A stretch of 64,000 nt of DNA, taken from positions 37,003,501 to 37,067,500 of the forward strand of contig NC_091247.1 in assembly GCF_042477335.2 (NCBI RefSeq), in the 5' to 3' direction. Positions within the stretch are counted from its first letter, which is position 1. Each line of letters opens with the position of its first letter. Positions 47,290 through 60,356 of the stretch are shown here, one piece after another. The position numbers and the translations under genes were made by a program. Source of the DNA: Ovis canadensis. Lineage: Eukaryota; Chordata; Mammalia; Artiodactyla; Bovidae. The notes under the pieces are model-generated. The model saw nothing but the letters and a program-made list of their open reading frames with translations. It was not told the DNA's origin and made no database searches.

Positions 47290-49855
47290 AAAATCACCTT
47301 TCGAAAGAGCAGAGTATTTGATAAGTAATTGTCATAGTAGTGTTTCTTTTCATCTCTTAAACCAAATTGACTGTATATAAGATACTTCTTCGTTTAAATT
47401 AAAGCATACTGTTTAAATCCACAGTATTGTATTTAGAAAACAACTGAACAGAATGTCTGTGCATTCATGCAGAAAGCATTTCTTCTGCATGTGTTTTAAA
47501 TGGAGGGAAGTGAAGCAGCCTATCTAAAAATACTGCTTTGCAAAGCATTTCAGCATATCCTTTTCAATTTTGCATTGATTTTGACAAGTCTGTAGAGCCT
47601 GATAGTTACATCAAAGGATTTAGATCTCCTAGCATTATTTTCTCAGATCTTCCTTCAGAAGTTTAGGTGTTGAAATCGAAACTGTACTTGGTCCCTTCAA
47701 GTTGATAGGGATCAAATTTGACTCAGGGGTTATTTGAGCCCAAAATTTACAGCATTAAGAAGTATTAAAGTGTAAATGTTTCTTTATCCAAACCATTTCT
47801 AGGTATTTTAGTATTTGTTTCTGGTGGAATAAATGGCATTAAAATTGGCTAAATACTTCAATGAATGAATGAATGGCTGCTTGCTCAATTTCTAGGTTCT
47901 ATAGCAGTGAATGTTATGATTAAAAATATAGTCTCTGTCTGAAGATGAAATTTGTCCTAAATTAATTGGCAAAATCATCCTGTCATTGATATTAGAAGTG
48001 ACTTCTGAGTACAGTTAGGATTTTCTCTTATTTGCCTTTGGGCTCTTGGTTAGAGGCATATGTCTCTTGATTTGGTAGGTGTATAATACTGCATTTGAGA
48101 TATGTGGACACAAATTCTTCTCTTTCCTTCACAATGGACTAAATCTTCGAGCATTAAGAAATAGCACTGATTCCCATTCATTTCCATACTGGCCTTTGAT
48201 TATATGCAGACTGCTAGTAGCATGCCTTACCTTTAGCACTATGTGCATTTGCTGTCACAATAAAGTATATTTTGTCTTGCATTGGTGCAAAACTGCTACT
48301 TATTTTCCACTGACCTTTTTCCTAGTGATCATCTTAATTTTTAATCTATGAACACGTACATCATACCTTTGAGTAGCTATTGCTTTTTTCAGTAGGCAGT
48401 GATAAGGTGACATTATGGTTTAGTTAATTCTACCTAATTTACAACTGGAAATATTGAATTTACCAATATTAACTTCTCTGAGATGATTTTTGCCTCAGAC
48501 ACTAGCAACTATAGTTGTAGTGTACATGAACAAATAAAAGTGTCATAGCACCAGGTTAACTTTTAGGTGACTGCACCAGAGCGTGTTTCTCTCTGCCCTT
48601 CCTTTTAAAAACTTCCTTTGGCGAAAAAAAAAAAAAAGCAAAAACAAAGAGCAATGTGGAGGATCCAGTCAGATTGGATTGTTTACAGAAAAGTAAGCAC
48701 ACTGTTGACTTGAGATGGGAAACCGCTAATGGGGATGATTTTGTTGTGGGAAGGGGGAAGGTTAACCAGATACAGGTGAGTATACTATATAATGAGTGGC
48801 TTACTGAAGTGTGACTACATCCTAAAGTGAGTATTCCAGGTTTAAAAATTTTTAGTAATTATGTAATAATCTAAGTTACAATTGCGAGTGGCTATTTTGA
48901 TACTGGAGGAGAAAATAGCTATACCATTAACTTTTCTAAATTACATATTCATAAAGGTCATATGGGGTGTTTAAATGCAAAGTCTGGGCCCTAGCCTAGA
49001 CCTGTATCAGTTCACAGGTAATTTTTGGTCAGGCAGGTTATAAAAGGTACCCGTTGTAAAATATTCAGAGATATTATCATTTTTAGAACAGTTAAAAATA
49101 CCTCACAGTTGAAACAGATCTAGTAATTAATTGCATGTCTGTCTTTAACACTGGCTTTCCAGGAGCCATATAAAACCAAAACTCTTAATTCTAATCTTAG
49201 AAAGATGTGAATTGAGAATAGAGCAAGATTAAACTGAAAGACTCCTGTTAGGGTAGCACATTACAATGATATGAAGGTATCTATTAGAAGCAGAACTAAG
49301 AGAAGTTAGCATGGATACTTATTGTAAATTGGATATGAATTGTATGGCTTCTATATTTTAAAATATTTGTATTTCCCAAATTGAAACTTCCATATTAAGG
49401 GAAAAAATACATACATTTCAAAGCACTATTAAGGGTTCTGTGATCCTGGGCATCGCTTTACGTATTTGTTTTTTAAAATCATCTGCATTTTGACCTCTTG
49501 GGGGCTTGTTAACAGTGAATTATGTCTTCATTCCCTCCCATGAAACTGGATTGGTCTCTGAGCTGGAGCCAAAAAATCTGATATTTTACCAAACCACAAA
49601 GATAACCTATCTCCTATTACATGAGAATCACTAATCTCAAAGGGTTATCCAAACAGTGTATAGTTGTGTTACCACTTGGTAAAAGTAGGTGTTTATCACA
49701 GGGGGCCCACAGACTTAGAAGTATGACTAATAAAAAACAGATAATTACAGTTTCCACCTGCTTTTTTGAAAACAGTGGCTTTTTAAAACAGTTAAGTACA
49801 ATAGATAAACATATAAGGAGAGGAAAAGTCTCTGGGAAAGAGTTTCTAGAAAGAT
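47290..49855. other. Downstream of YPEL5, repeat-poor
   Basis: The region carries extra poly(A)-type hexamers (48259-48264 and about 48535) and an A14 run near 48627. Part may be transcribed as a longer 3' UTR. No repeat family is recognised. Confidence 0.5.
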
Positions 49856-49859
49856 CACT

Positions 49860-50000
49860 GGACTTTAAGGACTGGCCATCAATGCTGTGATTTATTGGCT
49901 GTGTGACTTTGGGAAGTATGTGACTTAACCTCTGAACCTTAGTTTTCTCAAGTATGGATTATGAAAACAAGCCCTATCTTAAGTGATTCTGGTTATAAAA
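49860..50000 (+). mobile_element. MIR SINE fossil downstream of YPEL5
   Basis: TGGCTGTGTGACTTTGGGAAG, TAACCTCTGAACC and TTAGTTTTCTCAAG are in MIR order. Confidence 0.6.
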
Positions 50001-50004
50001 TAGT

Positions 50005-51475
50005 GAGATACATGGCCTAAAAACCTGTAAAGTATCATGCAGATGTTTAGAATAACTGCTATATGTTTGTTTTCAATAATCCTGAACAACACTTCCCAAC
50101 CTTTACCCTAAATTAATGAATGACTGGAATGCTTTCAAAGCTATAACTCCTTCCTGGTCTTGATATGTACTGCTAAACCTTTAAGCAAATTAGGGCATGA
50201 AATCTGCTATTTATCAAATGTTACTGTCTTGACCTTTCACCGTAAGAAATCTTTTATAATCTGCTACAATAGACACTTTACTTTGAAAAATCATCAAAGC
50301 TATTTTTCTCCCACCATGGAACAGAAGGAAGAAAAGGTAAAAAGTTCATTAAATACAGCCTCAATGATAAAAATTTTAAAACTTCATTTCCCATTTCCAC
50401 CCCCAACCCCTGTCAGACAACGTTGCTTTTTGAAAAGAGTACTACAAGAATATTCACTAAAATTCCACTAGTTAGTTTTCAAATCCAACTTTCTTTCTCC
50501 AGTGTTTGCCTCAGCCTGTCTCTCACTACTGCTATAAGATTGTGAGAAATCGTTCATATACGAAATCATCTTGTTTCAATCCTACTCTGGCAATATGCTC
50601 TACAGATGAACAAGTTGTCTCTCATCCCCAGATTTCTAGCAAAATACAAATTTTGTCTAATTTTAAAAACTTGCATCCAGAGCAAAGCCCGGCTTTGAAA
50701 AAGGTATTGACCAGAAGTTTTTAGGGATTGGTGCAGTTTGAGAAACTCCACTGGTGTGCCGGTGAGTCAGGAAGTTGGCTTCAGCTGTCCCCAGAATTTC
50801 ATTCTTCTTCCGTTAACTCTTGAGGAGCCATGGAGTAAGCTGTCAACAACTGGCACATCACCTTCTCAGCTAATCTGCTGACTACCTGTAGCCATCCCAG
50901 AAAATGCTGGGCAAGTGGAGGCAACACTATGAAAGCATGAAAATCCATGAGTATTCTATGTCCCTAACTAAACCCCCCTCCCTTCCCCAGCTTCCAAGCC
51001 AACTGGAAGGAGCTCAGAGGCATTTCTGAAAGCTGTCAGTATGCCAAAAGGAGTCAAGTATTTCCATCCCCTTCCTAAGTCTTAGGTCCTGTTTCTGAGT
51101 AGACTCCTTAGAAAATGAGTTTCAAAGATGGCGGGTGGGGTGGGGTGGGGTATATTTAAGGACTTGAGTAATAAGGTGTAAAGTAGTCCAGTGGTCCCAC
51201 TGAATAAAAAACGTTAACATAAAATCAGCTGAAATCCATGCTACCAGTAAAGCACCAGTAGGTGGCAGGAGTACACAGGATATTCAGTACTTACGTGCCA
51301 GCCTGACCTGCCTTGGAGAAGAGTAACAGGAGGCAGTCTGTTATTGTCGTTAATAATCAGCTGGATTGAAGCAAGAAGAGATTTTACTCTGGTAGAGCTG
51401 AATTATTGTGGGAGGGTCAAATCAAATTATATGTGAGAAATACCCTAGAAACTATGAATTACTATACAAAGAGTT
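50005..51475. other. Intergenic, repeat-poor
   Basis: No named element is visible. A GTGGG run lies near 51135-51152. Confidence 0.5.
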
Positions 51476-51746
51476 GGAGAAGGCGATGGCACCCCACTCC
51501 AGTACTCTTGCCTGGAAAATCCCATGGACAGAGGAGCCTGGTAGGCTGCCGTCCATGGGGTCGCGAAGAGTCAGACACGACTAAGTGACTTCCCTTTCAC
51601 TTTTCACTTTTATGCATTGGAGAAGGAAATGGCAACCCACTCCGATGTTCTTGCCTGGAGAATCCCAGGGACGGGGGAGCCTGGTGGGCTGCTGTCTACG
51701 GGGTCACACAGAGTCGGACACGACTGAAGTGACTTAGCAGCAGCAT
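51476..51746 (+). mobile_element. Bov-A2 SINE
   Basis: Forward dimer ending in GACTTAGCAGCAGCA. Confidence 0.93.
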
Positions 51747-53149
51747 ACAAACTAATATTGTTTCCTGTTTTTGTGTTGATAAGTGATTTTTTTTTTCTGC
51801 TGTGTTTCTTTTAGTATCCAAAGTTTTAGCTTATACAACTTCGAAATTTTTCCGACAACTAACTTTATAATGGCTTTTATTTTGGTCTTGACAACCTGAG
51901 GTCATAGAAACATCACAGTGTGACTTTGAAGTTAGTTAACTTCTTGAAGCTTCATTTCCCCAACTTTAAAATATGGAAACTAATTTCCAGAGAACATGTG
52001 TGAAAACTGTAAGCCATGCAGTATTCTAAAAATAAAATATATTCCTATAAACTGAGTGAGGTTCAATGGATTATTTAACTAGTGTAGGCTCCAGTTGCTA
52101 GAAAGTATTTGCTCATACATTTTTCCATATTCAGCAATATTTGCCTGTTACATGTGTCAGGCAGTATGCTAGTTGTTAGTCAGCAACACCTGGCACCCAC
52201 TTGCCAGAAGCCTTATGAAGGATGTTTGCAAAGCCCAGTAAAAAGCCTCAAAGCCACTCTATCAGTACAGGATGTGTTCTGCTGCAGGAACTGAAGGCAT
52301 TCGACATAGGGACGCACAAGCTCATAAAGCAGAATAAAAGGCCTTCGTTCTTCCAATTGATTAAGTTCTAAGTTTGAAAAAGAGGAAACCTCCCATATTA
52401 AATGTGAATAACAGAAATCATCCTTCCATGTGCAACGGATTCTGAAATTGGATTATCCTTACATTCTAAAGCTTCATCTGTCTCCCTTCCAGAAACAAAT
52501 GTAAATCAGCATTTTCAGGGCACATGGAGAAAAGAAGGAACACCAGCTTACCTCTGACAACCTCTATGCCAAGTAGAGGACTTCCATCACAGTGAAAGGC
52601 AGGACCAAGGCTCAGAGCCTTTGCACAAGAAACATCGCAAGTAAACTTAAACTGCTCTTTAAATTGGATTGAGGTAAGAAAGGTGAAAGTGAAAGAATTG
52701 TAAACTCATAGGAACTCCGATTTAGGCGTTATCTAATTAGTGAGCTCAAACTCAGATGCCTTTGGATCCCAGATATCTCGTTAAAATAAGGAAAGTGGGC
52801 AGGGTATAAGACTACTGAAGGTGGTGGTACTACTGAAGGGAGTGAAGAGCGGGTGCATACCCCACTTACAGACAGATGTTTGGTTTAAGTCACCTTAGAG
52901 TAACTGGCCAAACACAGCTTATCCTTTGTACCTTCAGAGCTTCTGCTTACATCCCTCACCTAGTCCATCCTCTCATTTTAAACATTTGGAAACTAGGACC
53001 AGGAGAGGAGACGTGACTAAGGCATGTTCTCATTGTAAGTAGCAGAGAGGTTACATTTAAGGTGAGGCATGTCGCACAACAGAGCACTGCAGAATGAGCT
53101 AGAGGTCGCGTGTATTATTCATAGGAGGAGCCTTGGGAGGCTGACTGCC
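51747..53149. other. Intergenic, nothing recognised
   Basis: Short frames only; no repeat family is obvious. Confidence 0.5.
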
Positions 53150-53430
53150 TAAGAGCCAGGACTCCATGGCCAGAGGGCCTGTGCCAGAATCCCAGTTCTA
53201 ACACTTAAGAACTGTGCCCTGAGCAAGTTTCTTAACCTTTCTGTGCCTTGGCTTCTTTGTCTCTAAAAAGGGGATAATGATAGTACTGATTCCATAGGGC
53301 TGTGCTGAGGATAAAGTGAGGTAGTATGTGGAAAACGCTTACACCTGTGACTTGTGTATCATCACCTCCATTTGCAGGTAAGGAAATACCTGCTAACAGG
53401 TCAAGGTCACACAGCTTTACTAGAGGTCAG
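53150..53430 (+). mobile_element. MIR SINE fossil
   Basis: GAGCCAGGACTCC, CTGAGCAAGTTTCTTAACC, AAAGGGGATAATGATAGTAC and AAGGTCACACAGC are in MIR order. Confidence 0.65.
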
Positions 53431-53453
53431 AAATCTGCATGCACACTAATTGG

Positions 53454-53460
<7 letters not shown>

Positions 53461-53490
<30 letters not shown>
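53461..53490. repeat. (AC)15 microsatellite
   Basis: Fifteen perfect AC units, with a further CACACAT just upstream. Confidence 0.95.
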
Positions 53491-53492
<2 letters not shown>

Positions 53493-53839
53493 AGCTGGCA
53501 TGGATCTCCCTCTCAGGCATACTGATTTCACAACCTGACCTCCTGAGCCTCACATCTGCAGTGACCGACGAGAAGGAGAACAAGAGGGGCCAGAGCAGAG
53601 GCCAGAGCTCAGTGGCCAGTTGGATTGTTCTATTCTCAGGAGTAATGTAGGCTTCCAGAAAAGCAAGCACAGGGATGATGCAGTTAACATACATCAGTGT
53701 TTCTCAGACTTCAGCACATGTTAATATTAGAACTAACTGCAGGGTATGTGAACACAGAGCCCTGATACTGTGCACAGCGTTTCTGAGTCAGCAGGTCTGG
53801 GATGGAGCCCAAGAATTTGCATTTCTAACAAGTTCCCAG

Positions 53840-56190
53840 TAATGCTGAAGAAGCTGAAGTTGAATGGTTCTATGAAGATCTATAAGACCTTCTAGAACTG
53901 ACATCCAAAAAAGATGTCCTTTTCACTATAGGGGACTGGAATGCAAAAGTAGGATGAAGGGAATGGCAAGCCACTTCAGTATTCTTGCCTTGAGAACCCC
54001 ATGAACAGTATGAAAAGGCAAAATGATAGGATACGAAAAGAGGAACTCCCCAGGTCGTTAGGTGCCCAATATGCTACTGGAGATGTCAAGAGCTACCTGG
54101 AGTAATAGGCAAGTTTGGTCTTGGAGTACAAAATGAAGCAGGGCAAAAGCAAACAGAAGCACTGGTAATAGCAAACACCCTCTTCCAACAACACAAGAGA
54201 AGACTCTACACATGGACATCACCAGATGGTCAATACAGAAATCAGATTGATTCTATTCTTTGCAGCCAAAGATAAAGAAGCTCTATACAATCAGCAAAAC
54301 CAAGACCCAGAGCTGACTGTGGCTCAGATCATGAACTTATTGACAAATTCAGACTTAAATTGAAGAAAGTAGGGAAAACCACTTGGAGAAGGAAATGGCA
54401 ACCCACTCCAGCACTCTTGCCTGGAAAATCCCATGGACAGAGGAGCCTGGTAGGCTACAGTCCATGGGGTCTCAAAGAGTCCAACATGACTGAGTGACTT
54501 CACTTTCACTTTTCACTTTCATGCATTAGGGAAGGAAATGGCAACCCACTCCAGTGTTCTTGCCTGGAGAATCCCAGGGACAGAGGAGCCTGGTGGGTTG
54601 CCATCTATGGGGTTGCACAGAGTCGGACATGACAGAAACAACTTAGCAGTAGCAGCAGCAGGGAAAACCACTAGACCATTCAGGTATGACCTAAATCAAA
54701 TCCCTTACAATTGTACAGTGGAAGTGATAAATAGATTCAAGGGATTAGATCTGACAGAGTGCCTGAAGAACTATGGACGGAGGTTTGTGACATTGTACAC
54801 GAGGCAGGGATCAAGACCATCCCTAAGAAAAAGAAATGCAAAAATGCAAAATCGTTGTCTGAGGAGGCCTTACAAATAGCTGAAAAAGAAGAGAGGCTAA
54901 AGGCAAAGGAGAAAAGGAAAGATATAACCATCTGAATGCAGAGTTCCAAAGAACAGCAAGGAGAGATAAAGTCTTCCTCAATGATCAGTGCAAAGAAATA
55001 GAGGAAAATAATAGAATGGGAAAGACTGGGGATCTCTTCAAGAAAATCAGAGGAACCAAGGGAATATTTCATGCAAAGATGGACACAATAAAGGACAAAA
55101 ATGGTATGGGCCTGACAGAAGCAGAAGATATTAAAAAGAGGTGGCAAGAAAACACAGAAGAACTATAGAGAAAAGATCTTCATGACCTAGATAACCACGA
55201 TGGTGTGATCACTCACCTAGAGCCAGATATCCTGGAATGTTAAGTCAAGTGGTCCTTAAGAAGACTCACTATGAACAAAGCTAGTGGAGGTGATGGAATT
55301 CCAGTTGAGTTATTTCAAATCTTAAAAGATGATGCTGTGAAAGTGCTGCACTCAATATGCCAACAAATTTGGAAAACTCCACAGTGGCCACAGGACTGGA
55401 AAATGTCAGTGTTCATTCCAATCCCAAAGAAAGGCAATACCAGAGAATGCTCAAACTACCGCACAATTGCACTCATCTCACACGCTAGCAAAGTAATGTT
55501 CAAAATTCTCCAAGCCAGATTTCAATAGTACGTGAATCATGAAATTCCAGATATTCAAGCTGGATTTAGACAAGAACAAGGAACCAGAGATCAACTGCCA
55601 ACATCTGCTGGATCATAGAAAAAGCAAGAGTTTTCCAGAAAAACATCTACTTCAAAGGCCAAAGCCTTTGACTATGTGGATCACAACAAACTGTGGAAAA
55701 TTCTGAAAGAGATAGGAATACCAGACCACCTGACCTGCCTCCTGAGAAATCTGTATGCAGGTCAAGAAGCAACAGAACCGGACATGCAACAATGAACTGG
55801 TTCCAAATTGGGAAAGGAGTACATCAAGGCTGTATATTGTCACCCTGCTTATTTAACTTCTATGCAGAGTACATCATGTGAAATATCAGGCCAGAATAAG
55901 GACAAGCTGGAATCAAGATTGCCGGGAGAAATATCAGTAATCTCAGATATGCAGATGGTACCAACGTTATGGCAGAAAGTGAAGAAGAACTAAAGAGCCT
56001 CTTGATGAAAGTGAAAGAGGAGAGTGAAAAAGTTGGCTTAAAGCTCAACATTCAGAAAACTAAGATCATGGCATCTGGTCCCATTACTTCATGGCAAATA
56101 GATGGGGAAACGATAGAAACAGTGAGAGACTATTTTGGGGGGCTCCAAAATCACTGCAGATGGTGACTACGGCTATGAAATTAAGCAAAA
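53840..56190 (+). mobile_element. BovB LINE, degenerate and rearranged, lacking its 3' end
   Basis: Order along the + strand: a piece of endonuclease (53840-53953), a foreign block of about 130 bp (53954-54085), more endonuclease (54086-54371), a Bov-A2 insertion, linker (54672-55230), and reverse transcriptase (55271-56190) with a mutated YADD box (YADGTN near 55960). It stops near 56190, before the C-terminal region and tail. Many stops and indels make this one of the oldest copies here. Confidence 0.88.
54384..54660 (+). mobile_element. Bov-A2 SINE nested in BovB
   Basis: GGGAAAACCACT is exact at 54372-54383 and 54661-54672, so the SINE split an existing BovB. Confidence 0.95.
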
Positions 56191-56267
56191 TTAAAAGATG
56201 CAGTAATTGCAATGCATATGCTCTAGTTGTTATGTATTACTTGCATACACCCTAGCACATGGTGGGT

Positions 56268-56722
56268 TTCTGTTGTAGCCAGCCTCCAAGATGGCACCAG
56301 GGATCCTCACCTTCTGGAATTCATACCCTCATGTCGTTTACTCCCACACTGAATCACAGCGGGTTCATGTGACTATTGTGCAAGTGACAGTGTTTGACTT
56401 CCAGGGCCAAGTCATAAAAGCCATCTGAGCTTCCTCTTCAGTTTCTTGAATCACTCGCTCTGGGGGAAGTCAGTCTCCTTGTTGTGAGATCAGGCAAGCA
56501 GCTGTGGGGAGGTCCCCTGCCAACAACCAGCACTAGCTTGCCAGGCATGTGAATGTACCACCTCAGAAGTGAGTCCCTGAGTTGCTTGCTGACATCTCAT
56601 GACAGCCTCTTGGGAGACTCAGAGCTAGAAGTGCCCAGCCAAACAAAATTCCTGACTCATAGAAATAGCATTGTTGTTTTAAACCACTCATTAGTTCTGC
56701 AGCAATAGTTACCTAATACAGT
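56268..56722 (+). mobile_element. MLT1-like LTR fossil upstream of the inverted L1
   Basis: It has TCGCTCTGGGGGAAG, CCTGCCAACAACCAGCACTAG and the end CAGCAATAGTTACCTAATACAG. The L1 was inserted at its 3' edge. Confidence 0.6.
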
Positions 56723-56967
56723 GCTTTAAAGAAAAAAAAGAGATTGTCTTTACTCCATTGTATATTCTTGCCTCCTTTGTCAAAGATAAGGTGTCCATCT
56801 GTGTGTGGATTTATCTCTGGGCTTTCTATTTTGTTCCATTGATCTATATGTCTGTCTTTGTGCCAGTACCATACTGTCTTGATGACTGTGGCTTTGTAGT
56901 AGAGCCTGAAGTCAGGCAAGTTGATTCCTCCAGTTCCATTCTTCTTTCTCAAGATTGCTTTGGCTAT

Positions 56968-57510
56968 TCAAGGTTTTTTGTATTTCCATACAAATCTTGA
57001 AATTATTTGTCCTAGTTCTGTGAAAAATGTTGCTGGTAGCTTGATAGGGATTGCATTGAATCTGTAAATTGCTTTGGGTAGTATACTCATTTTCACTATA
57101 TTGATTCTTCCGATCCATGAACATGGTATATTCCTCCATCTATTAGTGTCCTCTTTGACTTCTTTCATCAGTGTTTTATAGTTTTCTATATGTAGGTCTT
57201 TTGTTTCTTTAGGTAGATATATTCCTAAGTATTTTATTCTTTTCGTTGCAATGGTGAGTGGAATTGTTTCCTTAATTTCTTTTTCTACTTTCTCATTATT
57301 CATGTATAGGAATGCAAGGGATTTCTGTGTGTTGATTTTATATCCTGCAACTTTACTATATTCATTGATTAGCTCTAGTAATTTTCTGGTGGAGTCTTTA
57401 GGGTTTTCCATGTAGAGGATCATGTCATCTGCAAACAGTGAGAGTTTTACTTCTTCTTTTCCAATTTGGATTCCTTTTATTTCTTTTTCTGCTCTGATTG
57501 CTGTGGCCAA
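56968..57510 (-). pseudogene. L1 ORF2 reverse transcriptase segment (inverted part)
   Basis: The - strand frame carries [16 protein letters not shown], with the catalytic FADD box intact, and [15 protein letters not shown] second - strand frame, 56713-56952, continues it after a frameshift. Confidence 0.85.
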
Positions 57511-57521
57511 TACTTCCAGAA

Positions 57522-58548
57522 CAATCTCTTTAACAAGTGGTGCTGGGAAAACTGGTCAACCACTTGTAAAAGAATGAAACTAGATCACTTTCTAACACCG
57601 CACACAAAAATAAACTCAAAATGGATTAAAGATCTAAATGTAAGATCAGAAACTATAAAACTCCTAGAAGAGAACATAGGCAAAACACTCTCAGACATAA
57701 ATTACAGCAGGATCCTCTATGATCCACCTCCCAGAATTCTGGAAATAAAAGCAAAAATAAACAAATGGGATCTAATTAAAATTAAAAGCTTCTGCACAAC
57801 AAAGGAAACTATAAGCAAGGTGAAAAGACAGCCTTCGGAATGGGAGAAAATAATAGCAAATGAAGCAACTGACAAACAACTAATCTCAAAAATATACAAG
57901 CAACTTATGCAGCTCAATTCCAGAAAAATAAACGACCCAATCAAAAAATGGGCCAAAGAACTAAATAGACATTTCTCCAAAGAAGACATACGGATGTCTA
58001 ACAAACACATGAAAAGATGCTCAACATCACTCATTAGTAGAGAAATGCAAATCAAAACCACAATGAGGTACCACTTCACACCAGTCAGAATGGCTGCGAT
58101 CCAAAAATCTGCAAGCAATAAATGCTGGCGAGGGTGTGGAGAAAAGGGAACCCTCCTACACTGTTGGTGGGAATGCAAACTAGTACAGCCACTATGGAGA
58201 ACAGTGTGGAGATTCCTTAAAAAATTGCAAATAGAACTACCTTATGACCCAGCAATCCCACTGCTGGGCATACACACCAAGGAAACCAGAATTGAAAGAG
58301 ACACATGTACCCCAATGTTCATCGCAGCACTGTTTATAATAGCCAGGACATGGAAACAACCTAGATGTCCATCAGCAGATGAATGGATAAGAAAGCTGTG
58401 GCACATATACACAATGGAGTATTACTCAGCCGTAAAAAAGACTTCATTTGAATCAGTTCTGATGAGATGGATGAAACTGGAGCCGATTATACAGAGTGAA
58501 GTAAGCCAGAAAGAAAAATACCAATACAGTATACTAACACATATATAA
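57522..58548 (+). pseudogene. L1 ORF2 C-terminal region, open to its natural stop
   Basis: About 340 codons read without interruption through [55 protein letters not shown] and the cysteine-containing end MEYYSAVKK. Without the endonuclease and with the upstream part inverted, it cannot give a functional ORF2 protein. Confidence 0.85.
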
Positions 58549-58882
58549 GGAATTTAGGAAGATGGCAATGACAACCCTGTATGCAAGACAGGAAAAAAGA
58601 CACAGATGTGTATAACGGAATTTTGGACTCAGAGGGAGAGGGAGAGGGTGGGATGATTTGGGAGAATGGCATTGAAACATGTATACTATCATGTAAGAAT
58701 TGAATCGCCAGTCTATGTCTGACGCAGGATACAGCATGCCTGGGGCTGGTGCGTGGGGATGACCCAGAGAGATGTTATGGGGAGGGAGGTGGGAGGGGGG
58801 TTCATGTTTGGGAATGCATGTAAGAATTAAAGATTTTAAAATTTAAAAAATAAAATAAAATAAGAAAAGAAAAGAAAAAAAA

Positions 58883-60356
58883 AGTCAGTCTCCTCTCCCA
58901 AGTGAGAAACTCGTTGGTGTTTCTGGCTCAAATCCATGCAGTCTTCCATAGGACCAGCAGGGGACACCATTAGACCATCTTCTTATCTGGCTATGTGGGC
59001 ATTTTTTTTCCCCCACTCAAGCAGTGGGTACACCAAAGTTGGGCCAGAGGAAATGCCAGACCTCCCAGGAAGCATGCCAGCCATCTCAGGCCCCTGCTTG
59101 TGGGATGGAGCTGATGGTGGTCCCTGCGGAACAGCCAGCCCCAAGAATCAGCTCAGAGCAGGGCCCCTGCCCCTGTAGCTAGGAACCCCAGAGAAGAGCT
59201 CAGAATCCTGCTCCCTAGCTTTAAAGCAAGTCCTGGGCAGGCTTTAATATAGCTCCCCAGTGGCCAGAGAAGCTCCGGCTCTTGGACTTGAGCAAAGACC
59301 CTGATCAGGGTTGCTCTGACCATGAGGCCTCTTTTGGGGAAATGTTTGTAGTCTTATCCAAGTGACTCATTTGCTCCTGAGAAGAAAGGACCAAAGAGAG
59401 CCTGTCCTAAGTGATAGGCCTCGCTCCCTCTACTGTGCTGGTGCACCCCAGCGCCCCGCCCTGCCAGTGAGCACCCTTGTGGTGGCCTCATGGTCAGCCA
59501 GTGAGAGAGTCCTTCTGCAAGAAGGCAGTCGACACTGTCCTTGTGCCGGAGGCTTTGGGACCCCTCAGCACGTACTAGCAACTAAACCACCGCATCACAT
59601 ACTTGCAGACCCAGGCCCAGCCTCAAGGAGTAAGGAACTGTCAACTGGGTCTGCCCCAGCCATAGAAGAGCTGGGAAGCCAAGGACCACACAGCCAGCTA
59701 ACCCAAGAGAGAGCCACCCAGCAAGCTGGAGACAGCTAGGGTCAGAATGCAGGTCCCTAGTTCCTTCTGGGTGGTGAGAGGTGGGTGAGACAGTTAAGCC
59801 CACCTCCCTGCTCTCTTCTGTCCTCAAGAAAGAGCAGAGAGCCCTGCTGGCCCTCTTCTCCTCTGAGGCTGAAACCCAGAGTATCAAAGGTCTTCCCACA
59901 TCTTCTGCTATATCTTCCCAGCCCTGGAGAGGCTTTGTGGGGGAGGGTAGAAAGAGCTAGAACATATCCTGGATGCTTCACCTCATTCCTTGTTAGTGTT
60001 GGGGTCAAGGTAGGGGCTGGGGATGGGAAGTCATCTATGTGAGGGGGTGAGAGGGTGAAGATTTGTGTACCAGGAGTTGGCTGATCCCTAATACCTACTT
60101 CACTTGCCCTTAGAACTGGCTAGGAGGCAGAACCACCCTCCTGGGGGCTTATGAAAATATAGGGAAGGCATTTTTTTTCTTCTGATGTAGTGTGCTTAAG
60201 CATCTACACATTGAACTACATACATATAAGTAATATTACATGTTGCTTTTTATTTCTCCTTTTTATTGCAGAGTATTATTTTGAATTCTTTGAAATTATA
60301 CACATAGATAGGTTTTAGTAATTACGAGTTTCAACACTGTAATGAGGCACATAATC
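58883..60356. other. Intergenic, GC-richer, nothing recognised
   Basis: 59.0-60.1 kb is richer in G and C but poor in CpG. Open frames on both strands (for example 59362-59739 +) show no known protein and no splice context. Confidence 0.5.

Larger units (their letters stand above)
56737..58882 (+). mobile_element. L1 LINE with 5' inversion (twin-priming product)
   Basis: The 3' segment, 57522 to about 58882, is in + orientation and ends in an A-rich tail (58828-58882). The upstream segment 56737-57521 is the preceding part of ORF2 in reverse orientation. The two share the 10-mer CAATCTCTTT (57522-57531) and its reverse complement AAAGAGATTG (56737-56746), as expected at an inversion junction. 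The A-rich flank AAAGAAAAAAAA occurs at 56728-56739 and 58871-58882. Little decay suggests a fairly recent insertion. Confidence 0.9.

Noticed and set aside
49621-49890. 89-codon frame downstream of YPEL5
   Set aside because: It runs into a MIR, has no recognised domain, and similar lengths occur by chance throughout.
59362-59899. Frames of 105-125 codons on both strands near 59.4-59.9 kb
   Set aside because: Mutually overlapping, no known domains, no splice or promoter context, low CpG.
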